A DNA stretch of 15,484 bases from an uncultured Novosphingobium sp. Lineage in GTDB: Bacteria > Pseudomonadota > Alphaproteobacteria > Sphingomonadales > Sphingomonadaceae. A model generated the notes under the pieces. It did no database searches and was not told the DNA's origin. It saw nothing but the letters and a program-made list of their open reading frames with translations. The stretch is from assembly GCA_946886365.1 (NCBI GenBank), contig CAMPIM010000089.1, positions 1-15,484 of the forward strand. Reading direction: 5' to 3'. Below, one piece after another: positions 6,534 to 13,145 of the stretch; within the stretch, counting starts at the first letter, position 1, and each line of letters opens with the position of its first letter. A program made the translations under genes and the position numbers.

Positions 6534-6642
6534 GGGGTGAAAGCTACGGCTTTGACCCGCCAAAGCAAGCGGACAATCATAAGTTAATGACGCTGTCGTG
6601 ACAGGATTGGTTTTCCCGTGTCCTCGGCGGGGAAGGCCCATG

Positions 6643-6673
6643 AAAAATCCCGCCGGAAATATCCGGCGGGATT
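6643..6673 (-). terminator. Rho-independent terminator of the DAHP synthase gene
   Basis: Read on the minus strand, a perfect 12-bp stem (6673-6662 with 6657-6646) around a four-base loop is followed by TTTTT (6647-6643). It lies 22 bases past the DAHP synthase stop and ahead of the ParA gene, separating the two transcription units. Confidence 0.9.
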
Positions 6674-6694
6674 CTCTTCGATCGTTCTGAAGGA

Positions 6695-8065
6695 TCAAGC
6701 CGCCGCGCGGCGTTCCTTCAGTTCCTCGTTCAGCATCTCCGCGAGCAGGAAGGCCAGTTCCAGGCTCTGCGCTGCGTTGAGGCGCGGGTCGCAATGGGTG
6801 TGGTAGCGATCGGCAAGGCCCTCGTCCGTGATGGCGATGGCGCCGCCGGTGCATTCCGTCACATTCTGCCCGGTCATTTCGGCATGGATGCCGCCGCCAA
6901 AGCTGCCCTCGGCGCGATGCACGGCGAAGAAGCCGCGCACCTCGGCCAGAATGCGGTCGAACGGCCGCGTCTTGTAACCATTGGCCGCCTTGATCACGTT
7001 GCCGTGCATCGGGTCGCAGGACCAGACGACCGGATGGCCTTCGCGCATCACCGCGCGGACCAGCTTGGGCAGGCCCGCCTCGATCTTGTCATGACCATAG
7101 CGCGTGATGAGCGTGATGCGCCCGGCTTCCCGCGTCGGGTTCAGCACGTCGAGAAGGCGGATCAGCGCGTCGGGCTCAAGGCTCGGGCCGCATTTCATGC
7201 CGATCGGATTGCCGATGCCGCGCAGATATTCGACATGCGCCGAACCTTCGAACCGCGTGCGGTCGCCGATCCACAGCATGTGCGCGGACGTGTCATACCA
7301 GTCGCCGGTCAGCGAATCCTGCCGGGTCAGCGCTTGCTCATAGGGGAGCAGCAGCGCTTCATGGCTGGTGTAGAAGCTGGTTCCGCCAAGCTGTGGCACG
7401 GTGTCGGGCGACAGGCCGCAGGCGCGCATGAAGTCGAGCGCTGCGCCGATCTGATCGGCGACGGCGTCGAACTTTGCTGCGAGCGGGCTGCGGCCCATGA
7501 AATCGAGCATCCAGCCATGCACGCGATCCAGGCTGGCATAGCCGCCGGTCGAGAAGGCGCGCAGCAGATTGAGCGTCGCGGCCGACTGGTTGTAGGCGCG
7601 GATCATGCGCTGGGCATCGGGCTCGCGCGATTCCGGCGTGAACGCGATGTCGTTGACATTGTCGCCGCGATAGCTGGGCAATTCCACGCCACCGATCGTT
7701 TCCGTGTCGGCCGAGCGCGGCTTGGCGAACTGGCCCGCCATGCGGCCGACCTTCACGATCGGCAGCTTGGACGCGAAGGTCAGCACTACCGCCATCTGCA
7801 ACAGCACGCGGAACGTGTCGCGGATGTTGTTCGGGTGGAACTCCGCGAAGCTTTCGGCGCAGTCGCCGCCTTGCAGCAGGAATGCCTCGCCGGTCGTGAC
7901 CTTGGCGAGTTCAGCCTTTAGGTTTCGCGCTTCGCCGGCAAAGACGAGCGGGGGAAATTGGCTGAGCTGACCTTCCACGGCGGCCAGCGCCTGTGCGTCA
8001 CGATAGAAGGGCATCTGAATGCCCTTATGCTCCCGCCAGCTTTCCGGCGTCCACTTCGCCGTCAC
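6695..8065 (-). CDS. Class II 3-deoxy-7-phosphoheptulonate (DAHP) synthase
   Basis: This enzyme condenses phosphoenolpyruvate with erythrose 4-phosphate, the first step of the shikimate pathway to aromatic amino acids. The plant/mycobacterial class II type is clear: WTPESWR at the N terminus, [11 protein letters not shown] with metal-ligand Cys69, [53 protein letters not shown], and [19 protein letters not shown] set the start at a GTG (8065), giving 456 residues, the usual length. It has GGGAGA six bases upstream, and the translated product begins with the conserved [10 protein letters not shown]. The open frame continues 15 codons to ATG 8110, but those residues are not family-like. It is flanked by its own terminator, so it is probably monocistronic. 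Class II enzymes are often feedback-inhibited; nothing in this sequence shows by what. Confidence 0.94.
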   Translation of the reverse strand: MTAKWTPESWREHKGIQMPFYRDAQALAAVEGQLSQFPPLVFAGEARNLKAELAKVTTGEAFLLQGGDCAESFAEFHPNNIRDTFRVLLQMAVVLTFASKLPIVKVGRMAGQFAKPRSADTETIGGVELPSYRGDNVNDIAFTPESREPDAQRMIRAYNQSAATLNLLRAFSTGGYASLDRVHGWMLDFMGRSPLAAKFDAVADQIGAALDFMRACGLSPDTVPQLGGTSFYTSHEALLLPYEQALTRQDSLTGDWYDTSAHMLWIGDRTRFEGSAHVEYLRGIGNPIGMKCGPSLEPDALIRLLDVLNPTREAGRITLITRYGHDKIEAGLPKLVRAVMREGHPVVWSCDPMHGNVIKAANGYKTRPFDRILAEVRGFFAVHRAEGSFGGGIHAEMTGQNVTECTGGAIAITDEGLADRYHTHCDPRLNAAQSLELAFLLAEMLNEELKERRAAA

Positions 8066-8220
8066 GTCATGTCTCCCAATGCTAAAAATAGTGGCCGCCC
8101 CTACGCCCATGTAGGAATCAAAGCAAGTTTATACCATCCCCATCCGGGATGCGGCGCGGAGAAGGCGGGTTTCAGGTGCAGCGGATTGGCCACGCGCTGC
8201 GCGAACGAACTTCCGCTGCT

Positions 8221-8577
8221 TCACTTCTTGCAAGGATAATGCTCGTTCAGCGCGATACTGACTATGACCGAGGCCGGGGCGTTGCGCTGGTCGGGATAGC
8301 GTTCAAGATAGGCGATGACGATGCGCCGCACTTCTTCCGCCAGCATCCGGTCAGGCCAGCAATTTGGCTGGGCGCGACCAATGAACACGTCCTTCTTGAT
8401 GCCGTCCACCGCGCCGACGATGTACGCGGTGCAGGCCAGCGCATATTCCGGCGCCTTGTTGCGGCACTTTGCGCGCAGCGTGGTGCCGGTTTCGAACATG
8501 AAATGCTGGGCGACGGCAGGCGGAGTGGCCACCGGGCTCCCGAACAGGAGCAGAGCCGTCAGAATGTGCCATTTCAT
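8221..8577 (-). CDS. Small secreted protein, Rap1a/Tai-like domain
   Basis: The 118-residue product starts MKWHILTALLLFGSPV and has a probable signal-peptidase I site after PPAVA, so it should be periplasmic. The mature part has four cysteines (RAKC, ALAC, PNCWP, HYPC-end) able to form two disulfides, and a pattern ACTAYIVGAVDGI, VRRIVIAYLERYPDQRNAPASVIVSIAL, EHYPC. This resembles the Rap1a/Tai family, whose founding members are periplasmic immunity proteins against type VI secretion amidase effectors. Many family members have no known effector and none is adjacent here, so an immunity role is not claimed. The start at 8577 is set by the signal peptide; the frame extends 30 codons further without family-like sequence. 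It lies 106 bases downstream of cysS on the same strand. Confidence 0.72.
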   Translation of the reverse strand: MKWHILTALLLFGSPVATPPAVAQHFMFETGTTLRAKCRNKAPEYALACTAYIVGAVDGIKKDVFIGRAQPNCWPDRMLAEEVRRIVIAYLERYPDQRNAPASVIVSIALNEHYPCKK

Positions 8578-8667
8578 GAGCGGATGGTGCGCTTCCTGCA
8601 CTGGTCTGTCCAGCCGGGCAGGCGCGCGCGCGACACGGACTGGCGCATTATTACGAAACCGTAACAT

Positions 8668-8690
8668 AGGGTAAATAAAGGATTTACCCT
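8668..8690. terminator. Inverted repeat spanning the cysS stop codon
   Basis: AGGGTAAAT (8668-8676) and ATTTACCCT (8682-8690) form a perfect 9-bp stem with a five-base loop. The cysS TAA (8686-8684) lies inside the right arm. No T-run follows on either strand, so intrinsic termination is doubtful; it could affect cysS mRNA 3' stability or readthrough into the Rap1a-like gene. Confidence 0.35.
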
Positions 8691-10201
8691 AGCCTTGGCC
8701 GCCATTCCCAGCGCTGCGGGTCACCGTCCATGACGTCGATGCCCCGTTCGATGAGAGCATCCCTGATTTGGTCCGACAGGGCGAAATCCTTTTCCGCGCG
8801 AGCATTCTGGCGGCGATCGAGTTCCGCCTCCACCTCGGCGGGCGTCGTTTGCGCGTCCTTGGGCGTGATCCGAAGGTCCGCGCGGCTCAGTTGAAGGAGG
8901 TTGAGCCCCAACGCCTGATCGAACGCGGCGATCAGGCACAGCTTCTCATCGACCGGCACCTTCTTGATGGCAATCGCCTCTTCCAGCAGTGGTAGAGCGC
9001 GCGGGGTCATCAGATCGTCGCTGATCGCGGCGTCGAACTGTTCGAGCAGCGGCGCGAGCTTGGGGTGAAGGTTGGCGCGAAGGTAATCGAGGCGGGGCGA
9101 CTGCCAAGTTACGCCTTCGGCGCGGCTTTTCAGCCCCTCAACCGCCATGATCAGACGCTTGAGGCGAGTGAGGGCCGCGCCGACGCTCTCCGCGCTGAAC
9201 TCCAGTTCGCTGCGATAATGGGCGCCCAGGCACAGCAGCCTGTAGGCGAGCGGATGCACGCCCGCGTCGATCAGCGAGAAGAGGGTGGTGAAGCCGCCCT
9301 TCGATTTGCTCATCTTGCCTTGGCGATCGACGAGAAAATTATTGTGCATCCACCAGCGCGCACCGGTGAAGTCGGGTTGCGCATCGCTGCAGCCGCAATA
9401 GGCCTGGTTCTGCGCGATTTCGTTGGGATGATGAATTTCGCGATGGTCGATGCCGCCGGTGTGGATGTCGAAGGGGTGGCCAAGGCGCGCTTCGCTCATC
9501 ACCGAGCATTCCAGATGCCATCCTGGCGCTCCCTTCCCCCAGGGAGAGTCCCACTCCATCTGGCGCTGCTCGCCCGGCGGGGACTTACGCCAGATGGCGA
9601 AGTCCGAAGGGTTGCGCTTGCCCGCTACCGGATCGATGCGAGCGTGGGCAGCATCGTCCCGCCCGCCCGCCAGTGCGCCATAGTCGGGAACGGTGCTGCT
9701 GTCGAAATAGAGGCCGCCTTCCAACTCATAGCAGTGGGCAGGCGCGATCTTCCTGGCGAACTCGATCATCTGCGGGACATAGTCGGTCGCGATGGTCCAT
9801 TCGCTGGGGGCCATGATGTTGAGGTCGGCGATGTTACGCTTGAAGGCGTCGGTATAGTGGGCCGCTATGTCCCAGATGCTCTTCGCCTGGGCACGGGCGG
9901 CAGCCTCCATCTTGTCATCGCCCGCGTCGGCGTCGCTGGTGAGATGGCCGACGTCGGTGATGTTGATGATGTGAGTGACGTCCAGGCCCTTCCACAGCAG
10001 CGTGCGGCGCAGCGTGTCCGTGAAGACATAGGCGCGCAGATTGCCGAGATGGGCATAGTTATAGACGGTAGGGCCGCAACTGTAGACGCGCGCGCGGTTC
10101 GCGTCGATCGGAGCGAAAGGTTCGACCGTACGGGTCAGGCTGTTGAAGAGGCGCAAGGGCGCGTCGGCATGCTGCTCGGCAGGGGTGAACTGGTCGCTCA
10201 T
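8684..10201 (-). CDS. cysS: Cysteine--tRNA ligase
   Basis: CysS charges tRNA-Cys in the cytoplasm. The class I signature appears as YNYAHLGN (HIGH equivalent, about residues 48-54) just after zinc ligand Cys42 in YSCGPT. The other zinc ligands fall in WHLECSVMS and HHPNEIAQ, and the KMSKS loop is at residues 296-300. The C-terminal half holds the DALR-type helical and anticodon regions and ends EWRPRLG. At 505 residues it is somewhat longer than the E. coli enzyme (461), with a short N-terminal extension (MSDQFTPAEQHADA) before LRLFNSLTRTVEPF. The start at 10201 lacks an obvious Shine-Dalgarno, and a slightly later start cannot be excluded. It is transcribed away from the Bax inhibitor-like gene. 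Confidence 0.96.
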   Translation of the reverse strand: MSDQFTPAEQHADAPLRLFNSLTRTVEPFAPIDANRARVYSCGPTVYNYAHLGNLRAYVFTDTLRRTLLWKGLDVTHIINITDVGHLTSDADAGDDKMEAAARAQAKSIWDIAAHYTDAFKRNIADLNIMAPSEWTIATDYVPQMIEFARKIAPAHCYELEGGLYFDSSTVPDYGALAGGRDDAAHARIDPVAGKRNPSDFAIWRKSPPGEQRQMEWDSPWGKGAPGWHLECSVMSEARLGHPFDIHTGGIDHREIHHPNEIAQNQAYCGCSDAQPDFTGARWWMHNNFLVDRQGKMSKSKGGFTTLFSLIDAGVHPLAYRLLCLGAHYRSELEFSAESVGAALTRLKRLIMAVEGLKSRAEGVTWQSPRLDYLRANLHPKLAPLLEQFDAAISDDLMTPRALPLLEEAIAIKKVPVDEKLCLIAAFDQALGLNLLQLSRADLRITPKDAQTTPAEVEAELDRRQNARAEKDFALSDQIRDALIERGIDVMDGDPQRWEWRPRLG

Positions 10202-10489
10202 GGAGCGAAGCCATGCGGCGGTTCAACTGACCCGTCAACTCTCGCGTGGACTTGTAACAAATTGTTGCTGGCGGGCCGATGGGTTGCGTTCCTGCGTTCT
10301 ACTTCCGATATTGCCTGTGCGGGCCGGGCCCCTCTGGCGGTTGGAGTTGATCCAGCTGTGATGTCGGACCGCATCGAGTGCGCTCGGTGCAGGTTCGTGA
10401 GCTTTCTTCCCCCTCAAAGCCTCACGAAGACCGCGCCGGGCCACTCGATCCACATGATGTTTGTTGTTGAAGGATGGAGTTTTAACGCC
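10202..10489. other. Divergent intergenic region between cysS and the BI-1 gene
   Basis: This 288-base stretch must contain the promoters of both divergent genes. I see no clear -35/-10 pair that I would defend. A TTGACG (minus strand, near 10240) lacks a matching -10. Two GTTC half-sites (10288-10291 and 10296-10299) are only four bases apart and do not fit the GTTC-N7-GTTC LexA box. No tRNA, hairpin terminator or small gene is evident. Confidence 0.5.
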
Positions 10490-11200
10490 GTGAACAATCC
10501 CGTTCGTACACCCAATTATGGGACGACACAGGCGGCGCAACATGACGCCGGGCTGCGTAGTCACATGCTGGGCGTTTTCCGTAACATGGGGATCGGCCTG
10601 GTCATCACTGGCCTAGTCGCTGCCTTCATCGGCAATACGCCCGCGCTGGCCGCCGCGATTTTCAACACGCCGCTCAAATGGGTGGCGATCTTCGCGCCGC
10701 TGGCGTTCGTGTTCTTCTTCAGCTTCCGCATCGAAAAGATGACGACTGCGGGCGCGCGGATGGCCTTCTGGGCCTTTTCCGCCGTCATGGGCGTGTCGCT
10801 GGCCAGCATCTTCCTGGTCTTCACTGGGGCGAGCATCGCACAAGCCTTCTTCTCGGCGGCGGTGATGTTCCTTGCCATGGCGTTGTGGGGTTATACCACC
10901 GGGCGTGACTTGTCGAAAATGGGCTCATTCCTGATCATGGGCCTGATCGGCATATTGGTCGCGAGCCTCATCAACATCTTCATTGGCTCATCGGCCATGC
11001 AGATGGTGATCTCGATCATCGGCGTAGTTGTCTTCACCGGTCTGACGGCGTGGGACGTGCAGCGGATCAAGTCCGAATATTTCGCCTATGCTGGCCATGA
11101 AGTGGCGCAGAAGATGCAGGTCATGGGTGCGCTGTCGCTGTACCTGAACTTCGTGAACCTGTTCCAGATGCTGCTCAGCCTGACCGGCGAACGGGAATAA
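10490..11200 (+). CDS. Bax inhibitor-1/YccA family membrane protein
   Basis: This 236-residue integral membrane protein has about seven hydrophobic segments, starting with GLVITGLVAAFIG and LKWVAIFAPLAFVFFFSF. Family-type blocks include the central MGVSLASIFLVFTG, the GYTTGRDLSKMGSFLIMGLIGI segment, and the C-terminal VVVFTGLTAWDVQRIK, ending ALSLYLNFVNLFQMLLSL. Bacterial members (YbhL/YccA/BsYetJ) are linked to FtsH control or pH-sensitive calcium leak; which applies here is unknown. The start is uncertain. I chose GTG 10490 (NNPVRTPNYG) because GGAG lies ten bases upstream; in-frame ATGs at 10454/10457 have no ribosome-binding site. The frame runs open far upstream through antisense cysS, which is not a fusion. 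It overlaps the next gene by one base (TAATG). Confidence 0.9.
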   Translation: MNNPVRTPNYGTTQAAQHDAGLRSHMLGVFRNMGIGLVITGLVAAFIGNTPALAAAIFNTPLKWVAIFAPLAFVFFFSFRIEKMTTAGARMAFWAFSAVMGVSLASIFLVFTGASIAQAFFSAAVMFLAMALWGYTTGRDLSKMGSFLIMGLIGILVASLINIFIGSSAMQMVISIIGVVVFTGLTAWDVQRIKSEYFAYAGHEVAQKMQVMGALSLYLNFVNLFQMLLSLTGERE

Positions 11201-11481
11201 TGATGCGCACTCCCGAAGCCGTGTCGGCCATGCTCTGCCCGGTCTGTCATGTCGGACTTTCGATGACGGATCGGCAGGGGGTAGAGATTGATTATTGCCC
11301 ACAATGCCGCGGCGTGTGGCTGGACCGGGGCGAACTCGACAAGATCATCGAGCGGTCAGGCTCTGCCGCAACTCCGGCGCCGCAGCAGGTTCCCTATCGG
11401 CCGGATCGCGAATATCGCGACGATGGCCGATATTATCAGAAGAAGCGCAAGAAGAGCTTCCTGGAAGAATTGTTTGATTAG
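11200..11481 (+). CDS. TFIIB-type zinc-ribbon protein
   Basis: This 93-residue protein has one zinc ribbon, C13-PV-C16 and C33-PQ-C36, followed by RGVWLDRGELDKI, the hallmark of the zf-TFIIB (COG3809) family. The tail is hydrophilic, with an Arg/Tyr/Asp-rich linker and a basic KKRKK before SFLEELFD. Family members are small cytoplasmic proteins of unknown function, possibly nucleic-acid or protein binding. The first ATG overlaps the BI-1 stop codon (TAATG), implying coupled translation; a second ATG follows at 11203, and M11 just before the first Cys is a further option. A terminator begins at the stop codon, so this gene closes the two-gene unit. Confidence 0.85.
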   Translation: MMRTPEAVSAMLCPVCHVGLSMTDRQGVEIDYCPQCRGVWLDRGELDKIIERSGSAATPAPQQVPYRPDREYRDDGRYYQKKRKKSFLEELFD

Positions 11482-11506
11482 GACGGCCATCGTGCCGTCC
11501 TTTTTT
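11480..11506 (+). terminator. Rho-independent terminator after the zinc-ribbon gene
   Basis: A perfect 8-bp stem, AGGACGGC (11480-11487) with GCCGTCCT (11494-11501), closes a six-base loop and is followed by a run of six T. The left arm includes the last bases of the stop codon. It separates the BI-1/zinc-ribbon unit from the mannose gene. Confidence 0.92.
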
Positions 11507-11574
11507 GAAGCGCTTGCCTCTGGCCGCTGATCCTTTAGAGCTTTCCCTCAGTTCCACTTCGCGGCCAGGATTTC

Positions 11575-13029
11575 ATGTCGACAAGCAATGCACCTCATGA
11601 GGTCACGCCCGTCATTCTTGCGGGAGGGTCGGGTACTCGGCTCTGGCCGCTGTCGCGCAAATCCTACCCCAAGCAATTCGTGCCGCTGCTGGGCGAGACG
11701 ACATTGTTCCAGTCGGTCGCGCGGCGTCTTTCTGGCAAGGCCGAGCGATTTTCCTTTGACCGGCCGCTGGTCCTTACCAACTCACTCTTCCGCTTCATCA
11801 TCGCCGAGCAACTGGCGAAGGAAAATATTGACCCGCAGGCTATCCTGATCGAGCCGGAAGGTCGCAATACCGCGCCCGCCATATTGGCCGCTGCGCTGTA
11901 TCTGGTGGCGCGCAAGCCCGACGCGATCATGCTTGTCGCGCCTTCCGACCATGTCGTGCCCGATGTTGAGGCGTTTCATGCAGCCGTGGGAAAGGGGCTG
12001 GGCGCAGCGCAGGGTGGCGACCTTGTCACCTTCGGGATCAGCCCGACGCGGCCCGAGACGGGCTATGGCTATCTTCAGGCACAGAACAAGCCGGATGGTT
12101 CGGGTGCGCCGATCAAGCTCGCCAGTTTCGTCGAAAAGCCCAATGCGGCGCGGGCGGAGGAGATGCTGGCGACGGGCGATTATCTGTGGAATGCGGGCAT
12201 CTTCCTCTTTGCCGCAAAGGACCTGATCGCCGCTTTCGAGCAACATGCGCCTGCGATCCTGTCGGCTGTGCGAGCTGCCGTTGAGCAGGCGGAGAGCGAT
12301 CTCGGCTTCCTTCGATTGGCTGCAGAGCCTTGGGGGCAGGCGGAAAGCGTCGCCATCGACTATGCGATCATGGAGCGGGCCGACAATCTCTCGGTCGTGC
12401 CGTTCGATGCGGAATGGTCCGACCTTGGCGGCTGGGATGCGGTGTGGAGCCATTCGCAGCCGGATGAGAATGGCGTGGCGCTATCGGGTGCTGCGACGGC
12501 GTTGGATTGCCGCGACACATTGCTGCGGTCGGAGAGCGAGGGGTTGGAACTGGTCGGGCTCGGTCTCAACAATATCGTGGCGGTGGCGATGAATGATGCG
12601 GTGCTGATCGCCGACAAATCGCGCACGCAAGATGTGAAGCTGGTGGTCGAAGCGTTGCAGCGCAAGGGCGCGCCGCAGGCGGAGGCTTTCCCGAAGGATC
12701 ATAGGCCGTGGGGCTGGTATGAGAGCCTGGTCGTCGGCTCGCGCTTCCAAGTGAAGCGCATTACAGTTCTGCCTGGCGCCTCGCTCAGCCTGCAAAGCCA
12801 TTTCCATCGATCGGAACATTGGATCGTCGTCGAGGGGACGGCCAAGGTGACGGTGGGCGAAGACGTTCAGCTGCTGTCGGAGAACCAGTCCGTATATGTG
12901 CCGGTAGGCGCCGTTCACCGGATCGAAAATCCGGGCCGCATCCCGATGGTGTTTATCGAGGTGCAGACCGGGTCCTATGTGGGCGAAGATGACATCGTGC
13001 GGTATGAGGACCGATACGCGCGGAATTGA
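11575..13029 (+). CDS. manC: Mannose-1-phosphate guanylyltransferase / mannose-6-phosphate isomerase
   Basis: The bifunctional 484-residue enzyme makes mannose 6-phosphate from fructose 6-phosphate and GDP-mannose from mannose 1-phosphate, feeding polysaccharide and glycan synthesis in the cytoplasm. The N-terminal nucleotidyltransferase shows ILAGGSGTRLWPLSRKSYPKQF (14-35), APSDHVV, TGYGYL, FVEKPN, YLWNAGIFLF and WSDLGGWDAVW. The C-terminal type II isomerase cupin shows RPWGWYE, FQVKRITVLPGASLSLQSH, metal-binding QSHFHRSEHW (407-416), VPVGAVHRIENPG and IEVQTGSYVGEDDIVRYEDRY. A manC/algA/xanB naming choice is a matter of convention. The upstream terminator and downstream repeat suggest it is transcribed alone; no glycosyltransferases are adjacent, and a phosphomannomutase must be encoded elsewhere. 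Confidence 0.95.
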   Translation: MSTSNAPHEVTPVILAGGSGTRLWPLSRKSYPKQFVPLLGETTLFQSVARRLSGKAERFSFDRPLVLTNSLFRFIIAEQLAKENIDPQAILIEPEGRNTAPAILAAALYLVARKPDAIMLVAPSDHVVPDVEAFHAAVGKGLGAAQGGDLVTFGISPTRPETGYGYLQAQNKPDGSGAPIKLASFVEKPNAARAEEMLATGDYLWNAGIFLFAAKDLIAAFEQHAPAILSAVRAAVEQAESDLGFLRLAAEPWGQAESVAIDYAIMERADNLSVVPFDAEWSDLGGWDAVWSHSQPDENGVALSGAATALDCRDTLLRSESEGLELVGLGLNNIVAVAMNDAVLIADKSRTQDVKLVVEALQRKGAPQAEAFPKDHRPWGWYESLVVGSRFQVKRITVLPGASLSLQSHFHRSEHWIVVEGTAKVTVGEDVQLLSENQSVYVPVGAVHRIENPGRIPMVFIEVQTGSYVGEDDIVRYEDRYARN

Positions 13030-13040
13030 TGCGGACCCAG

Positions 13041-13126
13041 ACCGTCATCCCAGCGGAGGCTGGGATCGCTTGAGGCTATGCCCTGCCCCATCGCTTGAGA
13101 TCCCATGCCTCCGCTGGGATGACGGT
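13041..13126. repeat. Paired inverted-hairpin repeat between convergent manC and polA
   Basis: ACCGTCATCCCAGCGGAGGC plus TGGGATC (13041-13067) is matched by an inverted copy at 13099-13126: 20 bp perfect, one bulged base, then 7 bp. Each arm also folds alone: ATCCCAGC-GGAG-GCTGGGAT on the left (13047-13066), and the same with a bulged T and a CTCC loop on the right. The spacer holds a direct repeat, ATCGCTTGAG, at 13065-13074 and 13090-13099. TTTT follows on the plus strand (13126-13129). The core resembles dispersed palindromes of alphaproteobacteria, from memory. It probably acts as a bidirectional terminator. Confidence 0.8.
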
Positions 13127-13145
13127 TTTGGGTTGAGATGAAACT

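Noticed and set aside
6593..6604. CTGTC-GT-GACAG inverted repeat upstream of the ParA gene, considered as an autoregulatory operator.
   Set aside because: Only 5-bp arms, single occurrence and no conserved context; too short to separate from chance.
6534..6854. N-terminal extension of the ParA frame up to 6854.
   Set aside because: It crosses the DAHP synthase terminator and coding sequence; the P-loop normally sits near the N terminus, which the 6533 start gives.
6794..7921. Long plus-strand frame (375 codons) opposite the DAHP synthase.
   Set aside because: The product is rich in Arg, His and Ala with no domain pattern; the minus-strand gene is fully supported by family motifs.
8063..8070. 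ATG-ACG-TGA (minus strand) overlapping the DAHP synthase GTG start, resembling a two-codon upstream ORF.
   Set aside because: The GGGAGA ribosome-binding stretch is only one base from that ATG but six bases from the GTG, so ribosomes should use the GTG; the overlap looks incidental.
10288..10299. Two GTTC half-sites, considered as a LexA box.
   Set aside because: The spacing is four bases, whereas the alphaproteobacterial LexA box is GTTC-N7-GTTC.
9065..10489. A plus-strand frame open from 9065 straight into the Bax inhibitor-1 gene, suggesting a 711-residue fusion.
   Set aside because: Most of the extension is antisense to cysS, whose motifs are unmistakable, and its translation is Arg/Ala/Gly-rich without domains. 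Open antisense frames are expected at this GC content.
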